Made by a program: the position numbers and the translations under genes. This document shows positions 1-5,290 of a stretch of 12,434 nucleotides of DNA, piece by piece. Source of the stretch: Dehalococcoidia bacterium UBA6808 (lineage in GTDB: Bacteria > Chloroflexota > Dehalococcoidia > GIF9 > UBA5629); NCBI GenBank assembly GCA_002452695.1, contig DKFA01000067.1, positions 9,345-21,778 on the forward strand, in the 5' to 3' direction. Each line of letters starts with the position of its first letter. The stretch's first letter is position 1. Below the pieces are notes generated by a model. That model made no database searches. It saw nothing but the letters and a program-made list of their open reading frames with translations, and was not told the origin of the DNA.

Positions 1-31
1 CCGCACTTAATGGTTTGAGGAGGATGCATAC

Positions 32-1051
32 ATGATTAGACGTCATAGTCTTCATGCTGCGGCAGTCTACGCAGCGCTTCTGGTGGCGCTGTTAATAGCT
101 GTCTTGGTCCCGCCTCAAAGCACAGTAAATGCACAGGCTAAATCCGCTTCGATCATCTCGTTTACCACTGACAAAGCAGCTTATTTCTCCGGCGAAATGG
201 TCACCCTGGCTCTGGTCGTACGTAATTCGGACGACAGCCCCCTGCAGATACTCTGCAGCATCGTCATAGTCAATTCTGCGGGAGATCAGGTCTACAGCTA
301 CTCAAGAAAATACGATCTGGCCCGGGGCGCTACCAGCAGCTACGAGTTTTTCTGGACGGTGCCTTACAATGCTTTATCTGGTATCTACCACGCACAAAGC
401 ACCGTCTCCGACGGTCTGGACGGCCGCTTCTATAGCTCCCGGTCAACCAGCTTCTCGCGCAACAGCCCCACCCAATCGCCACGTTCCGCCGCCCTGCTTT
501 CGCTGGCGGTTGACAAGCCTGTCTACCGGCAGGGTGAAGTATCAGCCATTACCGTGTCTCTGCAGAATAGCGGCGGCGGCGAGGTTACAGTGCTCACTGC
601 GGTGGATGTGCTCAACCCGTCAGGCATCCAGGTATACAGCGGGGTCAGGGAAACCCGGTTAGACACAGGGTATATGGATAAGCTAACATTTACCCTCCCC
701 ATACCCGACAATGCGGACAACGGCACATACCAGGTACAGGCAACCATAGCCGATAAAAACGATGGCAGGCTCTACGGTTCAATGTCCACAACTCTATACG
801 TTCAGTCAGCTTTTTCTTCGGGCGTGGTTTCAGAGAACACATCACCGGCGTCCGGTTTCAAGCTGCCGGACCTGGGAATAGCAGGTGGAGGGCAATACCT
901 GATAACCGGGCTACTTATTGCACTGGCAATCATTGTGATCATCATCCTCATCAGAAACCGTCCACTGCGCAGGAGGGCTCACTTGCCAGCGGAAGAATCT
1001 GAACCGTCGGAAATCCCACCCGATGAGGGAAAAACGGATATACTACCTTAG
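32..1051 (+). CDS. Secreted surface protein with two Ig-like repeats and a C-terminal membrane anchor
   Basis: I do not recognise a named family. The 339-residue protein starts with a basic, hydrophobic signal peptide (about residues 1-34, likely cleaved after VNA). Two homologous beta-rich repeats follow, at about 44-140 and 157-257. Each opens with a DKxxY..GE motif and contains a V.NP/NS.G.QVYS stretch and a GxYxxQ..(I/V)(S/A)D..DGR(F/L)Y ending, which resembles MG2/Ig-like extracellular domains. A linker leads to a transmembrane helix at about 289-308, then a basic stop-transfer (RNRPLRRR) and an acidic cytoplasmic tail. The topology is therefore outside-facing with a single C-terminal anchor. 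The ATG is preceded by GAGGAGG at 17-23, well spaced. It may belong to an operon entering from the left edge. Its position next to archaellin genes hints at a cell-envelope or filament-related role, but that is inference. Confidence 0.85.
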   Translation: MIRRHSLHAAAVYAALLVALLIAVLVPPQSTVNAQAKSASIISFTTDKAAYFSGEMVTLALVVRNSDDSPLQILCSIVIVNSAGDQVYSYSRKYDLARGATSSYEFFWTVPYNALSGIYHAQSTVSDGLDGRFYSSRSTSFSRNSPTQSPRSAALLSLAVDKPVYRQGEVSAITVSLQNSGGGEVTVLTAVDVLNPSGIQVYSGVRETRLDTGYMDKLTFTLPIPDNADNGTYQVQATIADKNDGRLYGSMSTTLYVQSAFSSGVVSENTSPASGFKLPDLGIAGGGQYLITGLLIALAIIVIIILIRNRPLRRRAHLPAEESEPSEIPPDEGKTDILP

Positions 1052-1392
1052 CAAGCGAACATATTATCCAGCAAGTGTGATTTTCTTTTGCCGTAATACC
1101 CTGCGTATTGACCCAGCGCTACCGCAGCACGCTGCATGGAAAGGAAGACCGCAAACCCATCGTTAATCAGTTGCCTCTTCATTTCGTGGGCAAGCTTACG
1201 CGTATCTTCATTGGCATAACTATGTAACACAACCGCCAGGGGCTTGCTTATCCTTGCTCTAAGTTTTCTGATCAAGTCTTTATATAATCCGATAAATAAT
1301 TCCGTTTCCTTGTTTGAGATAAGCCCGTAATGATATACCTGCCACCGCAGCCCTGTCACCACTATCTGCTCCACAGCTTTTTTGCATGATTC
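1048..1392 (-). pseudogene. C-terminal remnant of an NDP-forming acyl-CoA synthetase
   Basis: An open frame runs from a stop at 1393-1395 to a TAA at 1048-1050. A GTG at 1374 is the only start-like codon and has no convincing ribosome binding site. The translated text, about 108-114 residues, looks like the end of ADP/NDP-forming acetyl-CoA synthetases: a KPLAVVLHS strand, an amphipathic helix, then GFAVFLSMQRAAVALGQY. Family members have KPvavVL ... GipvfpS.eRAa.Al at this place. Full proteins of the family are several times longer, and nothing upstream in this frame continues the match, so the piece is a truncated relic. It converges on the anchored surface protein with a 4-base overlap. 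The family call is from motif memory and is moderate. A small real gene of unknown role is the alternative. Confidence 0.55.
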
Positions 1393-1480
1393 TCATATCT
1401 GCGGTCCGTTCAATATTATATCTTATACGCTTATTTTCGGCATGGACTAAAGTACTAAACAAAATGGGAGTTACTGGTCA

Positions 1481-1508
1481 TGGAAACTCAGCCTCAAGCA
1501 GCTATAAT
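1481..1508 (+). promoter_or_regulatory. Likely promoter of the first archaellin gene
   Basis: A perfect TATAAT at 1503-1508 sits about 70 bases before the archaellin ATG. The best -35 candidate is TGGAAA at 1481-1486 with a 16-base spacer, a weak match. The box lies in a non-coding AT-rich gap (1396-1580) where nothing else was found. Confidence 0.4.
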
Positions 1509-1580
1509 TTTCCCGAGTGTTAATAGAACAGGAACGCCCGTTATGGACAATGGTAAAAGGAGCACAAAAGGAGAACTGAG

Positions 1581-2201
1581 ATGTACTTAAGACTAATCAA
1601 GGCAATACGAAATCTAAATCACGGAGAGAGAGGTATGACCGGCTTGGAGACAGCAATTATACTGATAGCCTTTGTCACAGTCGCAGCCGTTTTCGGCTAT
1701 GCCGTACTGAGCGCAGGGCTGTTCTCGGCAGAAAGGGGCAAGGAAACTATCTATGCCGGCCTGGCGGAAGCGAAGAGCAATCTGGAGTTGTCAGGCTCGG
1801 TAATCGGCATGTCGGACAATAATACAGAATACATTGTCAAAATATTGTTTACCGTCAAGAACGCTATTGCCGGCACCCCAATCGATATGGGCGCCTGCGA
1901 CGGGACGGATAATGCCACCAATAAATGCGTTATCAGTCTCACCACCGCCCATGATTATTTCAATAACGTCAAATGGACTGTCGAAAGCATCGGCGCCGAC
2001 AACAACAACCGCCTGCTGGAGCCCGGCGAGCAGTTCGAAATCACAGTCAATATGACAGACCTTGGAGACAACAAGACATTGACCGAGAACCTTACATTCA
2101 ACGACTTCTTTAATATCCAGGTCAAGCCCTCCCTGGGTTCCACCATCACTATCCAGCGCACATTGCCGGCAGCCCTTGAAAGGATTATGGACCTGCACTA
2201 A
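1581..2201 (+). CDS. Archaeal-type flagellin (archaellin), copy 1
   Basis: The 206-residue protein is an archaellin (ArlA/FlaB-like) and should be the filament subunit of an archaellum, or of an archaellum-like type IV filament. It has a short basic leader (residues 1-18) ending in ERG, then MTGLETAIILIAFVTVAAVF, the hallmark N-terminal helix. Cleavage by a class III prepilin peptidase is expected after Gly18, with Glu23 at the usual +5 position. The C-terminal half is a beta-sandwich domain ending in FNIQVKP..G..ITIQRTLP, the typical archaellin tail. Cys106 and Cys116 could form a disulfide. Five N-X-S/T sequons are present, at about N80, N111, N157, N164 and N170. The ATG has AAAGGAG upstream (1567-1573). 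A terminator follows, so it looks monocistronic. No other archaellum gene (motor ATPase, ArlJ, stator) is in the window. Confidence 0.9.
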   Translation: MYLRLIKAIRNLNHGERGMTGLETAIILIAFVTVAAVFGYAVLSAGLFSAERGKETIYAGLAEAKSNLELSGSVIGMSDNNTEYIVKILFTVKNAIAGTPIDMGACDGTDNATNKCVISLTTAHDYFNNVKWTVESIGADNNNRLLEPGEQFEITVNMTDLGDNKTLTENLTFNDFFNIQVKPSLGSTITIQRTLPAALERIMDLH

Positions 2202-2218
2202 GTAGTTACATCGCCTCA

Positions 2219-2368
2219 TCACTGCCGGGGTCCGGCATCGACCTCCAGGATCCCGGCAGTTCTTTTTTGTCCGCTTCCCCCGCCTGATTCATCTGTTATC
2301 ACAACCCAGTTGTCCTTGTGAAAACCGTCTACGATCGTGTCACCCTGATAATTAAACTTTTGGCTCAC
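2219..2368 (-). CDS. Possible 49-residue small ORF antisense to the inter-archaellin gap
   Basis: A GTG-started frame of 49 codons fills most of the gap between the two archaellins on the opposite strand. The text (MSQKFNYQGDTIVDGFHKDN... then a glycine-rich stretch and EVDAGPRQ) has a protein-like composition and no low-complexity bias. I see no Shine-Dalgarno sequence before the GTG, and the terminator of archaellin 1 lies inside its 3' end. It could be a small gene, the relic of a larger one, or chance. I do not recognise a family. Confidence 0.25.
   Translation of the reverse strand: MSQKFNYQGDTIVDGFHKDNWVVITDESGGGSGQKRTAGILEVDAGPRQ
2221..2267 (+). terminator. Intrinsic terminator after archaellin 1
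   Basis: ACTGCCGGG at 2221-2229 pairs perfectly with CCCGGCAGT at 2252-2260. The T-rich run TCTTTTTT follows at once. It lies 20 bases after the archaellin stop codon. The loop is rather long, about 22 bases. Confidence 0.8.
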
Positions 2369-2396
2369 GAAATTGACACTTATCAGGCATTTTAAC

Positions 2397-2426
2397 CTGA
2401 CACAGTACCGCTATAATGGTTATAAC
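2397..2426 (+). promoter_or_regulatory. Likely promoter of the second archaellin gene
   Basis: CTGACA at 2397-2402 and TATAAC at 2421-2426 are spaced by 18 bases. An overlapping perfect TATAAT at 2412-2417 is an alternative -10 box without a good -35. With the first pair, transcription would begin around 2433, right at the left arm of the palindrome at 2432-2466. Confidence 0.5.
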
Positions 2427-2431
2427 CTGAA

Positions 2432-2466
2432 AAGGTACACATTATGTCATATATATTATGTACCTT
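2432..2466. repeat. 35-bp imperfect palindrome in the leader of archaellin 2
   Basis: AAGGTACA (2432-2439) and TGTACCTT (2459-2466) are perfect inverted arms around an AT-rich centre. It ends just before the GGAGGG ribosome binding site at 2469-2474. It could be a protein-binding operator, or a hairpin at the 5' end of the mRNA affecting stability or translation. Archaellin 1 has no equivalent. Confidence 0.6.
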
Positions 2467-2477
2467 ACGGAGGGCAC

Positions 2478-3083
2478 ATGGGCGTGTTAGCAAAACTGAA
2501 TAAAAGTGAAAGAGGCATGACCGGCCTGGAAACAGCGATCATTCTGATTGCCTTTGTTACCGTGGCGGCTGTTTTCGCTTACGCCGTACTAAGCGCAGGA
2601 TTATTTTCGTCAGAACGCAGCAAAGAGACTCTGTACTATGCGCTGAGCGAAGCGAAGAGCAATCTTGAATTGGCCGGCTCCATCCTGGGTGAATCTGACA
2701 ATAGCACGCAGTATTTGAAACAGGTCCATTTCTCCCTTAAAAATGCTATAGCCGGTGCCCCTATTGACATAACCCCTTGCGACGGGACTGCCGGCGCCAC
2801 CAACAAATGTGTAATCAGCCTGATGACCAGGAAAGACTATATCAGCAATGTCAAATGGACAGCGACACCGGTGGGCAATAATAATAACAACAACCTGCTC
2901 GAGCAAGGTGAACAATACGAAATCTGCATCGATCTGACCGACCTGGGCGATAACCTTACCCTGTCAGAGAACGTATGCGTAAACGACCCCTTCAATATTC
3001 AGGTCAAACCAGTAGTGGGATCTTATATAACCATCCAGCGCACACTACCCCCGGCGCTTGAGAAAATTATGGACCTCCATTAA
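2478..3083 (+). CDS. Archaeal-type flagellin (archaellin), copy 2
   Basis: This is a 201-residue paralogue of the preceding archaellin, and the two are nearly identical over the N-terminal helix. I start it at the ATG at 2478, not at upstream codons. GGAGGG lies just before this ATG, and the start gives a 13-residue basic leader ending in ERG, followed by MTGLETAIILIAF. Peptidase cleavage is expected after Gly13. The beta domain keeps the pattern of copy 1, including Cys101/Cys111 and the FNIQVKP...TIQRTLPPALEKIMDLH end. Differences are an added cysteine pair (Cys150, Cys167), a run of six asparagines at about 134-139, and only two clear N-X-S/T sequons (N75, N159). It has its own promoter and a very strong terminator, so it can be expressed separately, as a major or minor subunit. 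Which one it is cannot be told from sequence. Confidence 0.9.
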   Translation: MGVLAKLNKSERGMTGLETAIILIAFVTVAAVFAYAVLSAGLFSSERSKETLYYALSEAKSNLELAGSILGESDNSTQYLKQVHFSLKNAIAGAPIDITPCDGTAGATNKCVISLMTRKDYISNVKWTATPVGNNNNNNLLEQGEQYEICIDLTDLGDNLTLSENVCVNDPFNIQVKPVVGSYITIQRTLPPALEKIMDLH

Positions 3084-3094
3084 GCTTACCTGAG

Positions 3095-3128
3095 AAAAAG
3101 GCCTGCGCTTTAAAGCGCAGGCCTTTTT
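3095..3128 (+). terminator. Strong intrinsic terminator after archaellin 2
   Basis: The 34 bases from 3095 to 3128 form a perfect palindrome centred on TTTAAA. The GC-rich stem GGCCTGCGC is flanked by five A on the left and five T on the right, so the structure can terminate on both strands. It begins 11 bases after the archaellin stop. Confidence 0.9.
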
Positions 3129-3291
3129 GATTTCGCCGTGTCAACTCAAATAAGAATATTAGCGAAAGACATATCCTACATAAGCCCGCAAAGTAGCTAA
3201 TTTACTTTAATAAATTTTCCTCTAACCCTGTTCAATTCATCTGTCATTTACATTCGTCCCGGCTTCATTCAATATCCTTTGTTACATCACG

Positions 3292-3538
3292 TCAACCTGC
3301 TGTGCCAAAACTGAAAAAAACTGCTCCGTCCCTGTGCGACACCTGCGTCATGATGACATCAATATCAAGGATTCCTTTCATCAGTCGCTTACCCTGATGA
3401 AACCGGCACAGCCAGCGGCTCGGGTGGGGCCATTCCATGAATTAACGTACTGCCGTTTTCAATCTTCCGGACGGCTTCTTCAGCCGTTACGAGTTTCCCT
3501 CTTGTATTCGCCCATATCCGGCTGAGATCAGCTATTTC
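3292..3538 (-). pseudogene. Decayed N-terminal part of a 4-hydroxybutyrate/acetyl-CoA CoA-transferase
   Basis: No intact gene lies here, but the minus strand carries two adjacent fragments in different frames. The first (3392-3538) reads ...IWANTRGKLVTAEEAVRKIENGSTLIHGMAPPEPLA before a stop. This matches the start of the AbfT/Cat1 CoA-transferase family (KLVsaeEAV..I..Gd.v..g...aeP). The second (3292-3390) reads GILDIDVIMTQVS, then HRDGAVFFSFG. This matches a motif that lies about 100 residues later in intact enzymes (p.DvaliqvSp.d..Gy.SfG), so an internal deletion has joined them. A weak continuation (NVNDR) may sit near 3240-3265. There is no start codon. The relic abuts the end of the STAS gene. 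The remaining 3129-3291 stretch shows nothing I can name. Confidence 0.6.
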
Positions 3539-3872
3539 TCAGCGAAACTTCCGCTTGCACCTTCTTCAGTGTCGAAGATGTTGAAAAGCTGGGTAAACCA
3601 GCAATGCCAAAAACCTCTTTGATATATGACTTCATGCAGGCCAATTTCAAATCGCCCTGCTGTTTGCGCGCTTTTTTGAGCTCAGCCAGGAATACTCTCA
3701 ACCCAGAGCTGCTGATATACTCCAGTTTGTCCAAATTCAGCACCAGTTTGGACTTCCCTGCATCCATCAAGCTGTCGATCTTTTTTTCAACTTCAGTTGC
3801 GCTGTAAGCATCAAGCCTGCCGGCAAATTCTAATATACTAACATCGCCCGATTTCTTTTCGGTTAGTTCCAA
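3528..3872 (-). CDS. STAS-domain anti-sigma-factor antagonist, frameshifted near the C-terminus
   Basis: This single-domain STAS protein (SpoIIAA/RsbV type) would bind an anti-sigma factor kinase and be switched by serine phosphorylation. It reads GDVSILEFAGRLDA..., then LVLNLDKLEYISSSGLRVFLAELKKARKQQGDLKL. Ser55 in ISSSGL is at the usual phosphorylation site. The start is a TTG with AGGGA upstream (3880-3884). A nearby ATG at 3879 is in another frame and soon stops. The end is odd. After FGIAG the open frame gives an untypical tail to 3528. The next frame, from about 3594-3599, reads FTQLFNIFDTEEG...SFAEK and stops at TAG 3532-3534, exactly what the family has. One base is missing, by mutation or sequencing error. 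The core fold is intact, so residual function is possible. Confidence 0.85.
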   Translation of the reverse strand: MELTEKKSGDVSILEFAGRLDAYSATEVEKKIDSLMDAGKSKLVLNLDKLEYISSSGLRVFLAELKKARKQQGDLKLACMKSYIKEVFGIAGLPSFSTSSTLKKVQAEVSLRNS

Positions 3873-3900
3873 TTGTCATCCCTAAATCAGCCGACCCCAT

Positions 3901-3930
3901 TATATATAACGGCCGCTAATTACATCTCAA
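3901..3930 (-). promoter_or_regulatory. Likely promoter of the STAS gene
   Basis: Read on the minus strand, TTGAGA (3925-3930) and TATATA (3901-3906) are spaced by 18 bases. An overlapping TATAAT lies at 3899-3904. It is placed in the 113-base gap after the RuBisCO-like gene, so the STAS gene need not depend on the kinase-RLP transcript. Confidence 0.5.
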
Positions 3931-3985
3931 ATACGGAGCATGGTTTAGTACAACATTACATGCTGCATAGGCTGCCTAGAGGAGC

Positions 3986-5290
3986 TTATACTCCCTTTTT
4001 AAATGGATCAGCCCAAGCCTGTATCGAGGCAGCCAGCTCCTTGTGTGTTTTGGCGTATTCCTCGAGCAACACCCCTTTCATTGTTGCATCGATAGCCTGA
4101 CGGAAAGCTTTGCCTCCCGCAACCGGACCATGCGGATGGGCATGTATTCCCCCACCCGACCCGATAACGATATCATTGCCAAGCTCCTGCATTACCTTCG
4201 GCACCATGCTCGGCGTAATACCGCCCGAGGCCATCGGCCATGCAGGTTTAAGGTTATAAAGCGGGAAGGTCAGGTTTCTGGCCATCGCGTCAAATTTTTC
4301 GGTGATTACAGGGGCCTTGCCGTATGGAGCCGGGATGACCACGATATCTGCACCAGCCAGCCGCGGCAGCTTACCCAGGATCAAGTGCGAACTCAGACCA
4401 TGGTAGGGAGACATGTACATGGCGCCGGACACATCCATATGGCCCAGGATTGGTACATTGATCTTGGGGTCCTCGGCCAGGGCCTGCAGAACGGTCAGCC
4501 CGACTGCGACATAGTTGATCATGATCGCATTGGCGCCGCACTCCACTGCCTTGCTGGCATTTTCGAATACCTTGGGAACGCTGTCCGAGATATTTACCGT
4601 ATACAGGGTGTGCTCACCCGTCTTTTCATATACCTCCTGCTCGATCTGCATATAGCGCTTAACGCGGCCGATAATGGAGTTAAACGATGCATCAGCGATC
4701 AATTCATCATCCTTGATGATGTCGCATCCTCCCATTGCCGCCTGTTTGAATAACTCAGCCCCCAACTCCAGGCGATAACCGGTACAGGGTTTGATCATAT
4801 TATTCAGCAGCGGTCTTTTCTTTACGCCCAGCAATTTCCTCACCCCATCTATGCCGAACTTGGGTCCTTTGAACCCTGCAAGATATTTTTTAGGGAACCT
4901 GACATCCACCAGCTTAATCTGCCCGGCCATGGAAATATTGCCGATCACCGCGGTCAGCATCATAGGTATCTGGGAACCGATGTTCACGAAGGGAAAGGCT
5001 ATCTGTATCAGCCAATTCCTTTCCTGCAATCCCTGCGGCAGCCCATATTCATGGTCCGGCAGCTCGTAAACACCGATAACCTTGGCTATATGCTGACGCC
5101 TTACCTCGGCTGTCTCGCCCGGCACGGGAACCCATGTACCAGTGCTCTGTTCGACAGCCAGCAACGGCGCCAGTTTAGGCATGGCAAATCCCGCGGGGTA
5201 GGTCACGGTATAAGTTCCAATAATGTAGTCATCGTAATCAATTCCGTCCGGCAGGGCAACAGGCATGCTTAGCATTTCATCAGCTTTCAT
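3986..5290 (-). CDS. RuBisCO-like protein (form IV type)
   Basis: The 434-residue protein covers the full RuBisCO large-subunit fold: an N-terminal alpha/beta domain to about 135, then the TIM barrel. Spinach-numbered residues kept are E60 (E47), T65-W66 (T52-W53), N123 (N118), K175 (K167 in IKPCTG), K201-D203-E204 (K193, D195, E196 in GGCDIIKDDE), H294 (H284), K334 (K325) and S379 (S355 in SGGI). Lost are K177 (Cys169), R295 (Met285), H298 (Ser) and H327 (Val). Keeping the metal-site lysine while losing ribulose bisphosphate and catalytic ligands is typical of RLPs, which catalyse enolisation, isomerisation or decarboxylation-type steps on phosphorylated sugars rather than CO2 fixation. The ATG has AAAGGAGG upstream and overlaps the kinase stop (ATGA), so the two are translationally coupled. 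The exact substrate is unknown. Confidence 0.9.
   Translation of the reverse strand: MKADEMLSMPVALPDGIDYDDYIIGTYTVTYPAGFAMPKLAPLLAVEQSTGTWVPVPGETAEVRRQHIAKVIGVYELPDHEYGLPQGLQERNWLIQIAFPFVNIGSQIPMMLTAVIGNISMAGQIKLVDVRFPKKYLAGFKGPKFGIDGVRKLLGVKKRPLLNNMIKPCTGYRLELGAELFKQAAMGGCDIIKDDELIADASFNSIIGRVKRYMQIEQEVYEKTGEHTLYTVNISDSVPKVFENASKAVECGANAIMINYVAVGLTVLQALAEDPKINVPILGHMDVSGAMYMSPYHGLSSHLILGKLPRLAGADIVVIPAPYGKAPVITEKFDAMARNLTFPLYNLKPAWPMASGGITPSMVPKVMQELGNDIVIGSGGGIHAHPHGPVAGGKAFRQAIDATMKGVLLEEYAKTHKELAASIQAWADPFKKGV

Noticed and set aside
2373..2477. N-terminal extension of archaellin 2 from a TTG at 2373
   Set aside because: The extension runs through the promoter and palindrome, and would bury the leader peptide; the ATG at 2478 has its own ribosome binding site.
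4043..4753. 236-codon plus-strand frame inside the RuBisCO-like gene
   Set aside because: Antisense shadow of a clearly real gene; composition rich in Arg/His/Asp as expected for a mirror frame.
3986..5290. True carbon-fixing RuBisCO (form III)
   Set aside because: Several substrate-binding and catalytic residues are replaced, and the partner gene is a sugar kinase rather than a phosphoribulokinase or AMP-pathway enzyme.
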